A DNA stretch of 49,610 nt from an uncultured Lacinutrix sp. (lineage in GTDB: Bacteria > Bacteroidota > Bacteroidia > Flavobacteriales > Flavobacteriaceae): assembly GCF_947500325.1 (NCBI RefSeq), contig NZ_CANMRQ010000025.1, positions 1 through 49,610 on the forward strand, read 5' to 3'. Below are positions 8,814 to 16,980 of this stretch, in pieces. Numbering within the stretch: position 1 is the first letter of the stretch; every line of letters starts with the position of its first letter. The translations under genes were made by a program, and so were the position numbers. The notes below the pieces were generated by a model. It saw only the letters and a list, made by a program, of their open reading frames with translations, was not told where the DNA came from and did no database searches.

Positions 8814-10829
8814 ATGTCAGAGCAAGATAACCTGCAAAATGCAGATGGAATTGAGGATATTAATCCTACCGAAAATACTTCAAAAGAAGAAAACAAGACT
8901 GAATTAACTCCTGAAGACAATACAGCTCAAGCTGTTGAAAATGAATCTAATGAAGATGAATTGATTAAAGAAATTGATGACTCTAATGCTGAAGATGCTG
9001 AAGGAGAAGGCAATAGTGAAAGACATACCATAGAAGAAAAAGATTATCATTCTATGTCATTAGACGCCTTAGTTATTGAGCTTGAAAAGCTGGTGAAAAA
9101 TGAAAAAGTACAAGCTATAAAAAAGCATGTAGATGATATTAAGAATGAATTTTCTACAAAATTCAATGCTTTATTAGATGACAAAAAAGCAGATTTTATA
9201 AGTAAAGGTGGCAATGAAATAGATTTTCACTATTCTAGTCCGTTACAACGTAGCTTTAAAGATAGTTATAAAGAATACCGTTCTAAAATAAGTGCACATT
9301 ATAAAAGTTTAGAAAAGAACTTAAAAGAAAACTTATCAAATAGGTTAAACATTATTGAGCAAATTAAAGCGTTAACCGATAATGAAGGCTCGATGAACAG
9401 TAAGTATAAAGAATTTAAAGACTTACAAGAACAATGGAAAAATGCAGGTGCTATACCAAGGGATAAATACAATAATGCTTGGAACAGTTACCACTTTAAT
9501 GTAGAGCGTTTTTATGATTTATTACATTTAGATCGTGATTTAAGAGACAAAGATTTTGAACACAATCTTGGTAAGAAAATTAAAATTATAGAACGTGCTG
9601 AAGAATTAGCAAAAGATGATAATACAAATCGTGCGTTTAGAGAATTACAAGCTTTACATAAACTATGGAAAGAAGATTTAGGTCCAGTTGCTAAAGAGCA
9701 TAGAGAACTAATATGGGATCGCTTTAAACAAGCTACTAAAGCTATTAATGATAAGCGTCAAGAGTATTTTTCTCATTTAGATGAACTATATGAGAAAAAT
9801 TTAGAATTAAAGCACGGTATTATTGCTCAAATAGAAGCTAAAACTCAAGATAATGTTGACTCGCATAAAGGTTGGCAAAACAAAATAAAAGAAATTGAAG
9901 CTTTACGAGAAGAATTTTTTAAAGCTGGAAAAGTTCCTATTAAAGTAAATGAAGCGACTTGGGCAAAATTTAAAGAAGCTGTTAGAAACTTCAATCACAA
10001 GAAGAATGCTTATTATAAAAATTTAAAGAAAGATCAGTACGATAATCTTGAAAAGAAATTAGAACTCGTTAAAATTGCTGAAGCTAATAAAGACAATGAG
10101 GATTTTGAAGCCACTACACCTTTAATGAAAAAGATTCAAAGCGACTGGAAACGTATTGGACATGTACCTAGAAAAGATAGTGACAAAATCTGGAAACAAT
10201 TTAAAGGTGCCTGTAATTATTATTTTGACCGCATTCATACAAAGAGAAATGAAGCTAGCGCTGAAGAAGAGAAAGCTTATAGTGATAAAGAAGCCTTTTT
10301 AAAAACAGTTAAAGACACAAAGTTATCTGGTGAACAAAAAACAGATTTAGCAACTATAAAAGAACATATTGCTAAATGGAAAACAATTGGACGTGTACCT
10401 GGAAACAAACGTAAAATTGAAAGTGAATTTAATGCTACTTTAGACGGTTTATTCAAAACATTGGATATGAATAAAACTGAAGTAGAAATGATTAAATTTG
10501 AAAACAAACTTCAGGATTTATCAAGTGCAAGTGACCCAAGAGTGTTGCAAAATGAACGCTCTTTTATTAAAAAGAAAATTGATGAAAGTAAATCTGAAAT
10601 CAACCAATTACAAAACAATTTATTGTTCTTTAAACATGCCGATGAAAAGAATCCTTTAGTAAAATCTGTACATGATAACATTAAAAAACATGAAGATTCA
10701 TTAGCTGTATGGCAAACAAAACTTAATAAAATTAAAGCCATTTATAATGCCGAAGCAAAAGCTGCTGCTGAAGCTAAAGCTGCTACTGAAGCAGAACAAA
10801 ATTCAGAGCCTAATGAAACAGAAGCTTAA
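8814..10829 (+). CDS. DUF349 repeat protein
   Basis: A 671-residue soluble, highly charged helical protein. An acidic N-terminal tail (1-75, rich in Glu, Asp and Asn) is followed by about five DUF349 repeats of 65-75 residues; each contains the hallmark W[KR]..G.[AV]P[RK] (for example WKNAGAIPRDKYNNAW near 210, WKRIGHVPRKDSDKIW near 450, WKTIGRVPGNKRKIE near 525). The C-terminal 100 residues are coiled-coil and end in an Ala/Glu-rich tract. The biochemical role of the family is not established. It is monocistronic, with its own promoter and a strong terminator. Confidence 0.88.
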   Translation: MSEQDNLQNADGIEDINPTENTSKEENKTELTPEDNTAQAVENESNEDELIKEIDDSNAEDAEGEGNSERHTIEEKDYHSMSLDALVIELEKLVKNEKVQAIKKHVDDIKNEFSTKFNALLDDKKADFISKGGNEIDFHYSSPLQRSFKDSYKEYRSKISAHYKSLEKNLKENLSNRLNIIEQIKALTDNEGSMNSKYKEFKDLQEQWKNAGAIPRDKYNNAWNSYHFNVERFYDLLHLDRDLRDKDFEHNLGKKIKIIERAEELAKDDNTNRAFRELQALHKLWKEDLGPVAKEHRELIWDRFKQATKAINDKRQEYFSHLDELYEKNLELKHGIIAQIEAKTQDNVDSHKGWQNKIKEIEALREEFFKAGKVPIKVNEATWAKFKEAVRNFNHKKNAYYKNLKKDQYDNLEKKLELVKIAEANKDNEDFEATTPLMKKIQSDWKRIGHVPRKDSDKIWKQFKGACNYYFDRIHTKRNEASAEEEKAYSDKEAFLKTVKDTKLSGEQKTDLATIKEHIAKWKTIGRVPGNKRKIESEFNATLDGLFKTLDMNKTEVEMIKFENKLQDLSSASDPRVLQNERSFIKKKIDESKSEINQLQNNLLFFKHADEKNPLVKSVHDNIKKHEDSLAVWQTKLNKIKAIYNAEAKAAAEAKAATEAEQNSEPNETEA

Positions 10830-10853
10830 CGGTTTTAAATAAGAATATATTAC

Positions 10854-10891
10854 AAAAAAATGCTTGTTTTTATGACAAGCATTTTTTTTTT
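10854..10891 (+). terminator. Intrinsic terminator after the DUF349 gene
   Basis: Stem TGCTTGT / ACAAGCA (10861-10867 with 10875-10881), extended by A-T pairs on both sides, with a seven-base loop and then ten consecutive T residues. A strong rho-independent terminator. Confidence 0.92.
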
Positions 10892-10954
10892 GCAATACAA
10901 TTAACAGGCATGGTTCTTGTGCATTGCTGTTTTCTAATTTAAACAAAACAACAA

Positions 10955-11509
10955 ATGAAAAAATTATTTCTAGTTCTAATTGTATTAAACTATACTATTA
11001 CCTCTAAAGCACAAGATGCTAGTGTAGAAAAATCTATCTATGGGATACAAACTGGCCTTTTAGGCGTTTGGGTTCATAATGAGTATAAACTATCTAACGC
11101 CTTTGCTTTACGTTCTGAATTAGGAATAGATGCTGGTGTTTCTATTACTAGAGATAATACAGATTTTTTAGCAGCCCCAGTTATTACTTTAGAGCCACGT
11201 TGGTATTATAATTTGAATAAAAGAGTAAAAAAGTCAAGACGAATAGATGGTAATAGTGGAAACTTTATATCTATAAAAACCAGTTATCATCCAGATGCAT
11301 TACTAACCTCGGTAAGAGACAATGTTAATTTCCTTAGCGATATTACAATAGTACCAACTTGGGGAATACGAAGAAATATTGGGAAACATTTTAATTATGA
11401 AACAGGAATAGGTGTTGGCTATATTAAAATTTTTAAAGAGGCAAACACAACTGTTTCTAGTCAAGATGTTGCAGTAAACCTACACTTACGTATTGGTTAT
11501 AGGTTTTAA
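10955..11509 (+). CDS. Small secreted beta-barrel-like outer-membrane protein
   Basis: A 184-residue protein with signal peptide MKKLFLVLIVLNYTITSKAQ. The rest alternates aromatic and polar residues (SIYGIQTGLLGVWVHNEYKLSNAFALRSELG, ISIKTSYHPDALLTS, FNYETGIGVGYIKIF) and ends with LHLRIGYRF, a terminal aromatic residue typical of outer-membrane beta-barrels. Size suggests eight strands. No specific family was recognised. It stands alone between two terminators. Confidence 0.7.
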   Translation: MKKLFLVLIVLNYTITSKAQDASVEKSIYGIQTGLLGVWVHNEYKLSNAFALRSELGIDAGVSITRDNTDFLAAPVITLEPRWYYNLNKRVKKSRRIDGNSGNFISIKTSYHPDALLTSVRDNVNFLSDITIVPTWGIRRNIGKHFNYETGIGVGYIKIFKEANTTVSSQDVAVNLHLRIGYRF

Positions 11510-11538
11510 GTTTAACAAATAAAACCTTTATAAAAACC

Positions 11539-11571
11539 AAATCCTGTTCGATTTGCATCAAACAGGATTTT
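11539..11571 (+). terminator. Hairpin terminator after the beta-barrel gene
   Basis: Perfect 10-bp stem AAATCCTGTT / AACAGGATTT (11539-11548 with 11561-11570) with a 12-base loop. The following T-run is short, so it may be a weak terminator or an mRNA-end stabiliser. Confidence 0.7.
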
Positions 11572-11591
11572 GGCTCCTAACTAAACTAACC

Positions 11592-11626
11592 AATTATTTC
11601 TATTTCGCTTACTAGAAATAATTTTT
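11592..11626. terminator. Second hairpin, possible bidirectional terminator
   Basis: Perfect 11-bp stem AATTATTTCTA / TAGAAATAATT (11592-11602 with 11613-11623), 10-base loop, then a T-run to 11626. It lies between the beta-barrel gene and the 3' end of mazG, which converge here, so it may stop transcription from either side. Confidence 0.6.
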
Positions 11627-11631
11627 ATATA

Positions 11632-11693
11632 AAATGACATTTAAAAAGTTTACGCTATTAACCAATTTTTCCTATGAAGAAAGAATGTCATTT
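11632..11693. repeat. Widely spaced 10-bp inverted repeat
   Basis: AAATGACATT at 11632-11641 is the exact reverse complement of AATGTCATTT at 11684-11693. The spacer is 42 bases and encodes nothing convincing (a 27-codon ORF starts at 11634). Its role is unclear. Confidence 0.4.
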
Positions 11694-11743
11694 GCTATAT
11701 ATACGCAGACATTTTAGATTTGGATTACGAAAGCTAAAAAAAA

Positions 11744-12517
11744 TTATATTTTTTTGGCTTCCTCCCAAAATATGTCCATCTCAGATAGCGTCATATCCTT
11801 TAAATCTTTATTTAAATCCTTTGCTTTGCTTTCTAAATACTGGAAACGCTTAGAAAATTTCTTATTCGTTCGTTCTAAAGCATTTTCTGGGTTAATATTT
11901 AGAAACCGCGCGTAATTAACCATAGAAAATAATACATCACCAAACTCACTTTCCATTTTATCTATATCATTTTTAGCGACTTCTGTTTTAAACTCCTCTA
12001 ACTCCTCTTCTACTTTTTCCCATACTTGTTCTGGTTTTTCCCAATCGAAACCTACACCAGCAACCTTATCTTGTATACGATTAGCCTTTACTAAAGCTGG
12101 TAAACTTATAGGAACACCTTCTAAAACACTTATTTTCCCTTCTTTAAGTTTTAATTTTTCCCAATTACGTTTTACCTCTTCTTCATCTTCTACTTTAACA
12201 TCGCCATAAATATGTGGATGTCTATGAATAAGTTTTTCGCAAATACTATTACAAACATCGGCAATATCAAAACTGTTGGTTTCGCTTCCTATTTTAGCAT
12301 AAAACACCAAGTGTAACATTAAATCACCAACTTCTTTTTTAATTTCTTCCAAATCATTATCTAAAATCGCATCGCCTAACTCGTATGTCTCTTCTATTGT
12401 TAAATGACGTAAACTTTCCATTGTTTGTTTTTTATCCCATGGACATTGTTCTCGTAACTCATCCATAATAGTTAATAAACGGTCAAAAGCTTGTAGCTGG
12501 TTTGCTCTAGAATTCAT
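11744..12517 (-). CDS. mazG: Nucleoside triphosphate pyrophosphohydrolase MazG
   Basis: A 257-residue all-alpha NTP pyrophosphohydrolase with two tandem MazG domains, hydrolysing (d)NTPs to NMP and PPi. Metal-binding motifs are visible: TIEETYELGDAILDND with EVGDLMLHLVFYAK (about 30-75) in the first domain and EEELEEFKTEV with ESEFGDVLFSMVNYAR (about 168-205) in the second. Length matches E. coli MazG (263). In many flavobacteria mazG directly follows ruvX-def-DUF5606; here the NAD/ADP-ribose island separates it from them, so it now stands alone, with a possible -7-like TACTTTTA at 12535-12542. Confidence 0.93.
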   Translation of the reverse strand: MNSRANQLQAFDRLLTIMDELREQCPWDKKQTMESLRHLTIEETYELGDAILDNDLEEIKKEVGDLMLHLVFYAKIGSETNSFDIADVCNSICEKLIHRHPHIYGDVKVEDEEEVKRNWEKLKLKEGKISVLEGVPISLPALVKANRIQDKVAGVGFDWEKPEQVWEKVEEELEEFKTEVAKNDIDKMESEFGDVLFSMVNYARFLNINPENALERTNKKFSKRFQYLESKAKDLNKDLKDMTLSEMDIFWEEAKKI

Positions 12518-12599
12518 ATAAAAATGTGTTTTTGTAAAAGTACGATTCTTGTCTTTTTTTTCGTTAGTTTTATCTAAAATTTGAAACTAAAATTCTGAA

Positions 12600-13493
12600 A
12601 TGAAAATCATAAAATTTTTATTTATTCTAATAATATTTAATGCTTGTAGTACATCTAAAAATTATACTAGAAATAATATAAATCTACCGAAAGGCATAGA
12701 AAAAATCAAAGTAAATTCGGCGACTCCTTTTTATAGTATTTATGTTGATAAAAATGAAAAAGTTTATCTTGAGAAAGAAGAGATAAACATTTATAATATA
12801 GCAAAAATATTATCTTATAATAAATCTAAATTACCAGAAGAACTCAGGTTTAGGGTAAGAATACATTTATACATTGATCAACAAGTTAATTATAATATAG
12901 TAGATGAAATAAAGACTCAATTAGCTTCAATTTATCTTTATAATATATACTACAAAACTAATTCTATTGATGACAAAGATATTTTATTTGGCATCGGATA
13001 TAGAAATCACAATTCTTTTTTTCATTTTGCCAATTTAAAACCAATAACAACAAAGAAACAAGAAAAAATAAATAAACGTTATTTAGATAGTTTAAAAGTT
13101 AGTAGAAAAGGAAAAGATAATGAATTCTTCATGTCTCCGCCACCGCCACCGCCAAATCATTGGTCTATTGAGTTTATTTATAGAATTTACAGTAATCAAC
13201 AAGAAGTTATAGACGAAGTTTTAAGTGATAAAAAAAGTACGAATATTGAAATAACAAATGATGGCTTAAGAGTAAATAAAGAATTTATTAAATTTAAAGA
13301 ATATGATAAACTGAGTAGCTTATTCTATAATAACGATGTTCTTTTTGTTAAGTTTAATAAAAAATTAAAATATTCTAATTATTTTAAAATGGTGAGGTTT
13401 TATAATAATCTAAAAAGAACTGAACGTGCTTTATTAATTGAATTGTCTAAAGAAATAATTGAAATACATAAAAAAGCAAAAATAAAAATATAG
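12600..13493 (+). CDS. Hypothetical lipoprotein
   Basis: A 297-residue protein with a lipoprotein signal (MKIIKFLFILIIFNAC, lipidated Cys at 16). The mature part is Lys/Asn/Ile-rich, with a segment YSIYVDKNEKVYLEKEEI near residue 45, a six-proline run (MSPPPPPPNHW near 180) and a helical C-terminus. No known domain was recognised. It reads opposite to both flanking genes and lies at the left edge of the NAD/ADP-ribose island, so it may have arrived with it or separately. Base composition is even more AT-rich than its neighbours. Confidence 0.7.
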   Translation: MKIIKFLFILIIFNACSTSKNYTRNNINLPKGIEKIKVNSATPFYSIYVDKNEKVYLEKEEINIYNIAKILSYNKSKLPEELRFRVRIHLYIDQQVNYNIVDEIKTQLASIYLYNIYYKTNSIDDKDILFGIGYRNHNSFFHFANLKPITTKKQEKINKRYLDSLKVSRKGKDNEFFMSPPPPPPNHWSIEFIYRIYSNQQEVIDEVLSDKKSTNIEITNDGLRVNKEFIKFKEYDKLSSLFYNNDVLFVKFNKKLKYSNYFKMVRFYNNLKRTERALLIELSKEIIEIHKKAKIKI

Positions 13494-13501
13494 AGAATAA
13501 T

Positions 13502-13525
13502 AAATCCAGCCAAAAGGCTGGATTT
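13502..13525. terminator. Bidirectional hairpin terminator between lipoprotein gene and nadV
   Basis: Perfect 10-bp stem AAATCCAGCC / GGCTGGATTT with loop AAAA, between two convergent genes (stop codons near 13493 and 13573). AT-rich tracts on both sides, but no long T-run. It could end transcripts from both directions. Confidence 0.8.
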
Positions 13526-13572
13526 ATTATTTGTATTTCATTATGGGTTTCTGCTTTTACAGTAATAACAAA

Positions 13573-15021
13573 CTATCTTATACGTTTTCGAATTTCACTT
13601 AACGTTTGGTCTACAAGTATTTTTCCATCTCTAAATACTTCTTTTAACTCGCCTTGCTTTTCTTCTTCCCAATTCACTTGGTCATATAATTTGTATTCTC
13701 CATTTTCAAATTCAATTTTAAGCAAACCTTTTGCAGATTTCTTGGTGCCATCATCTGTAATTGGGTCTTTGTATATTGCTCGACCTTCTCCATCGACTTC
13801 ACCATAGGTTGCCTTCATGGCAAAACCAAACGTATCTCTTGTATTGTATTGGTATGTAAAAGAACCAATACCTAAAACTACATTGGTAGACGCAAAACCT
13901 TTCTGTTTTAAACGTTCACAAATTTGAGTCGCTCTATCTAATGTAATACTATCTCCATAGATTGCTCCAATATGGCTATCTAACTCTTTATAGCCTTTGG
14001 TATTGGTTTGTCCTCCAAAAGTATCCCAAAGTAATTCAATAACACCTTTTTGCTCTTCAATAGTTTTTCCATTAGGATTTCCACAAATAATATCTACTGG
14101 ATCACCACTATCTGGTCTAATAACCACTTTACCATCACGAGCTAAAACTTCCTCTTTTAAATTAGGCAAATATTCTGTTAGTACTTTCCATAAATCCCAA
14201 GTATCTGAAACAATAGATACTATACCTTTTGGGTACACCTCTGTTATTAATCGCTTAAAGGTTTCTTGCTCTCCAGTATTAGTTCCCATACACATGACTG
14301 AATGTTCTGTTGCTGCTACAGAACCACCAATTAATTCTTTATCTGAATCTGCATTATAGTAGGTTTCTAAAAAATCTATGGTAGGTATTGTGTCTGTTCC
14401 TGTAAAACTTAATAAATGGCCTGCAGAACTTATTATTGCTGCTTCTAATCCTGCCATACCACGCATAGAGAAATCATGACCTTGCCAATCGACAAACTCA
14501 AGCATTGATGCTGTCTCATTAGCATATTTATCTAATATAATTCTGTATTGTTTTGCAATTGTTGCAGAATTACATGGTAACCAAACTGTAGTAGATATTA
14601 AGGTTTCAAAATAGTTAGTTAACCAAAAGAATTCTGGTAATGTATTATACATTGTAAACATTGGCACTCTAATTGGGACAGAAACACCTTCTGGTAATGC
14701 TTTTATTACCATAGGAATATATCCTAAATCATGCAAATCTTCAATATGTTTAATACCTACTGAATTTTCTCCTAAATAATTATTTATTCGTCTACTGTAT
14801 TTTCTACAAATTTCTGCTTTGGGTTTATTAAAAAAGTTATCTCTAAAATCTTCAATAATGTATTTTTTTATAAAATATTGCAAACCAAAAAATACAACTT
14901 CATTAATGCCTTCTATCCTACTCTTTCTTGGTGTCCAATTAGAATAAACTAGTATTGTTTGATTTGGGTATTGTCTTCTATGGTCTACTTTGTAACCGTC
15001 TGTATATAATAATGGATTCAT
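13573..15021 (-). CDS. nadV: Nicotinamide phosphoribosyltransferase (NadV/NAMPT family)
   Basis: A 482-residue enzyme expected to join nicotinamide to PRPP (giving NMN) or, as in the phage NARP1 enzyme Namat, to ADP-ribose pyrophosphate (giving NAD directly). Family landmarks: MNPLLYTDGYKVDH (1-14), HDFSMRG (182-188) with the Asp linked to nicotinamide preference, FTGTDT (206-211), ATEHS with the His that is phosphorylated in human NAMPT (240), IRPDSGDP (about 300) and a C-terminal EIRKRIR. It is the last gene of the island and has its own promoter with two operator copies. A decayed copy of its first ~41 codons lies upstream at 16855-16980. Choice between PRPP and ADP-ribose-PP as substrate cannot be read from sequence. 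Confidence 0.92.
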   Translation of the reverse strand: MNPLLYTDGYKVDHRRQYPNQTILVYSNWTPRKSRIEGINEVVFFGLQYFIKKYIIEDFRDNFFNKPKAEICRKYSRRINNYLGENSVGIKHIEDLHDLGYIPMVIKALPEGVSVPIRVPMFTMYNTLPEFFWLTNYFETLISTTVWLPCNSATIAKQYRIILDKYANETASMLEFVDWQGHDFSMRGMAGLEAAIISSAGHLLSFTGTDTIPTIDFLETYYNADSDKELIGGSVAATEHSVMCMGTNTGEQETFKRLITEVYPKGIVSIVSDTWDLWKVLTEYLPNLKEEVLARDGKVVIRPDSGDPVDIICGNPNGKTIEEQKGVIELLWDTFGGQTNTKGYKELDSHIGAIYGDSITLDRATQICERLKQKGFASTNVVLGIGSFTYQYNTRDTFGFAMKATYGEVDGEGRAIYKDPITDDGTKKSAKGLLKIEFENGEYKLYDQVNWEEEKQGELKEVFRDGKILVDQTLSEIRKRIR

Positions 15022-15036
15022 AGTTTTAAAATTATA

Positions 15037-15057
15037 TTTGCGTAATTATTACACAAA
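15037..15057. promoter_or_regulatory. NrtR-type operator, nadV proximal site
   Basis: 21-bp inverted repeat TTTGCGT-N7-ACACAAA, 15 bases before the nadV start codon and overlapping the -7 element. One of five copies of TTTGYGT-N7-ACRCAAA in the window. Binding by the NrtR protein encoded at 24303-24989 is inferred. Confidence 0.85.
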
Positions 15058-15084
15058 TATAATTATCTAATTTCATACAAACAA
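15054..15084 (-). promoter_or_regulatory. Promoter of nadV
   Basis: Read on the minus strand, TATATTTG (15061-15054) matches TAnnTTTG exactly. A TTG at 15084-15082 lies 20 bases upstream as a -33 element (a TTTG at 15081-15078 is an alternative). The promoter lies between two operators, so repressor binding should block RNA polymerase. Confidence 0.7.
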
Positions 15085-15088
15085 CTTA

Positions 15089-15109
15089 TTTGTGTATTTT
15101 TCACGCAAA
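15089..15109. promoter_or_regulatory. NrtR-type operator, nadV distal site
   Basis: 21-bp inverted repeat TTTGTGT-N7-ACGCAAA, centred 52 bases from the proximal site and just upstream of the -33 element. The same 52-base spacing is found at the prs-like promoter. Confidence 0.83.
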
Positions 15110-15125
15110 ATAAATGTTTTAGATT

Positions 15126-16208
15126 CTAAGAAAAGTCTACACCAGTAATCTTTACTGTTTCAACTTCATTTTTTTCAAAACCAATGTTGATATCAGCACT
15201 ACCTGAAAGCGTTAAATTATTGTGAGTTAAAGCTACAATTTTAAACTTCCATAAAATTTCGAAATCGTTATTTATAATAGATATTGGTAAAGAGTCCTTG
15301 GGTAACTCAATGGCTTCTCTTACTGAGCTAGCAATGCCTTTTATTATATGTGGTTTAGATTCATAAAAGGTATGTTTGGCTGTACTTCGTGAACTTCCGT
15401 TATCATAAGTCACTTTTTCTACTCCTAGTAATTGTGCACTAATCTCTTTTATACTTTGGTTTCGTTTTTCAAAATTTAAAACGGCTTCATAAAAATTACC
15501 TTCTATATTATTAAGTTTAAATTTAATATCTCCTACTTTTAAGGATGGTCCTAATTTGTAAAAATAAGTAAACACAAAAATGGCCAAAAACAATGCTATT
15601 ACTCCATAAATAATATCAGTTTTATTATCGAAGTTTTTATACAATAGCAGGCCACCAATAAGGCAAACGACGAAACTTATACCAATAATTGCTAGAGCTA
15701 TTGATTTGCCTGGTTTTAAAAGACCGCTTGCACTATTTATTTTATAATTTGCATTAGCCTTAATGACCTTTATTAAAACCTCATCATAAAAATCCGGCTT
15801 AAAAATTCCTCTAAAAAAGCTACCTATTTTAAGCTTTGACAGCTTATTGTTTCTCAATAGTTTTTCAGTCTCTTTATTAATATCTACTTTAGTTTTTAAG
15901 AGTATTGCCTGCGTAACATTGTAACCATTGTATGAGACATTATTTACAGGGCTAAAACTAAAGTCTAATACGATTGTCTGGTTAACATTAATTGACTTAT
16001 ACTCTTTAATTATAGTATTTTCTAAAACAATAGAATCGGTCTCGCCTTTTCCTTTATGTCTTAATAATAATTCGAGTTTTATACCATCAAGTTCTAACCT
16101 AACGTCGCTATTATTTTTAATCTCAAGAACACCTATTATTGGTTGGTAAATATTGTATTTTGTATTATCTAGCTTTATATTTATACTAACTAAATCCTTA
16201 TAATTCAT
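15126..16208 (-). CDS. Arrestin-fold-like protein with two membrane helices
   Basis: A 360-residue protein. Residues 1-150 look like an arrestin/Spo0M-type beta-sandwich (INIKLDNTKYNIYQPIIGVLEIKNN, then IKLELLLRHKG and TIVLDFSFSPV). Two membrane helices follow (about 169-190 and 198-217) and then a second beta-rich domain (220-360). The helices sit between the two halves, which is unusual for arrestin-like proteins. Start ATG 16206-16208 overlaps the ATPase gene's end by 11 bases, so the two are coupled. The pair interrupts an older NDT-nadV junction. Family naming is by pattern only; function unknown, with membrane-linked sensing or trafficking as a guess. Confidence 0.65.
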   Translation of the reverse strand: MNYKDLVSINIKLDNTKYNIYQPIIGVLEIKNNSDVRLELDGIKLELLLRHKGKGETDSIVLENTIIKEYKSINVNQTIVLDFSFSPVNNVSYNGYNVTQAILLKTKVDINKETEKLLRNNKLSKLKIGSFFRGIFKPDFYDEVLIKVIKANANYKINSASGLLKPGKSIALAIIGISFVVCLIGGLLLYKNFDNKTDIIYGVIALFLAIFVFTYFYKLGPSLKVGDIKFKLNNIEGNFYEAVLNFEKRNQSIKEISAQLLGVEKVTYDNGSSRSTAKHTFYESKPHIIKGIASSVREAIELPKDSLPISIINNDFEILWKFKIVALTHNNLTLSGSADINIGFEKNEVETVKITGVDFS

Positions 16209-16860
16209 AAAAATCTTTGTTTAGATTTATAAAATCTTGGTAAAGTTCTCTCTCAATAGCTCTAAGATTATTTTTATTCTTCTTCAATAAAGTATGAAGA
16301 TATTCTTTTTTAATCATTGGAATTGGATTGGTTTTACTTATTTGTACAAGTTTTATTTTATTTGTTACAATACGATTAAGTAATTCTATATTTAAGCTCA
16401 GTTGATTAAAATTAAAGCTTCTGTTTAGCTCTCGATTTTTTAAATTCAGGAAGCTATGAGAATAATGAGATGCAATAATTATTCTCTCTTGACTCTTTAA
16501 TAATTGTAATTTATTTTTTAGTGATAAAAGCTGAAAAGAATCAACAAATAAGACTTTATGAGTTCTCGTTATATATTGCTTTTTATTTTTTTTAAGCTTA
16601 TAATAATCTGCTTCTGGGAAGTAGTCATAATATAACGATTGCAAATGTGTTGATTTCCCAAAACCTTTATTACCATATAACTGAATAAAACAAGAAGTAC
16701 AAGATTTAATATATTTTGCTATGGTTTCTAATTCTACTCTTGGTTCAATAGTTTGCAACAATTCCTGATCATTTAAATATGAAAACGGATTAGCCTTTAA
16801 ATTTAAATTAGAATAATGATCTAAAGACAGTCTTTTAATTTCTTTCTTGTTAATCAACAT
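16198..16860 (-). CDS. Short P-loop (AAA-type) ATPase
   Basis: A 220-residue NTPase with Walker A GNKGFGKST (63-71) and Walker B-like KVLFVDS (102-108). The Asp is followed by Ser rather than the catalytic Glu, so hydrolysis may be slow or partner-dependent. The strand IIIASHYSH (127-135) fits a sensor-1 position. Its start resembles ExeA/ORC-type ATPases (LNLKANPFSYLNDQELLQTIEP, 19-40). Its ATG lies inside the decayed nadV fragment, so the start codon may have been supplied by that remnant. It is coupled to the arrestin-like gene. Function unknown; an ATPase plus membrane partner is a design also seen in defence modules, but nothing proves that here. Confidence 0.65.
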   Translation of the reverse strand: MLINKKEIKRLSLDHYSNLNLKANPFSYLNDQELLQTIEPRVELETIAKYIKSCTSCFIQLYGNKGFGKSTHLQSLYYDYFPEADYYKLKKNKKQYITRTHKVLFVDSFQLLSLKNKLQLLKSQERIIIASHYSHSFLNLKNRELNRSFNFNQLSLNIELLNRIVTNKIKLVQISKTNPIPMIKKEYLHTLLKKNKNNLRAIERELYQDFINLNKDFYEL

Positions 16861-16980
16861 TGTTAATTCCTTCTATTTTACTTTTTCTTGGTGTCCAATT
16901 ATAATACACTAATTTGGTTTTATTTGGTATTGTCTTCGATGTTATACTTTGAAGTCGTATAAATATAATAATGAGTTCAT
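16855..16980 (-). pseudogene. Decayed nadV 5' fragment (about 41 codons)
   Basis: Read on the minus strand, this stretch aligns with the first ~125 bases of intact nadV (15021-14897) at about 80% identity by eye. It begins MNSLLYLYDFKV, compared with MNPLLYTDGYKV, then hits a stop. HRRQY follows, then a one-base deletion, then NWTPRKSKIEGIN compared with NWTPRKSRIEGIN. Its ATG overlaps the upstream gene's TGA (ATGA, 16980-16977), so nadV was once translationally coupled to the deoxyribosyltransferase-like gene. Homology ends where the ATPase gene begins. Confidence 0.9.

Noticed and set aside
11634-11717. 27-codon ORF (MTFKKFTLLTNFSYEE...)
   Set aside because: Too short, no signal or family, and it lies between inverted repeats; no evidence of translation.
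13997-14359. 120-codon open frame on the plus strand
   Set aside because: It lies wholly opposite nadV, and its product has no domain character; it is a shadow of the real gene.
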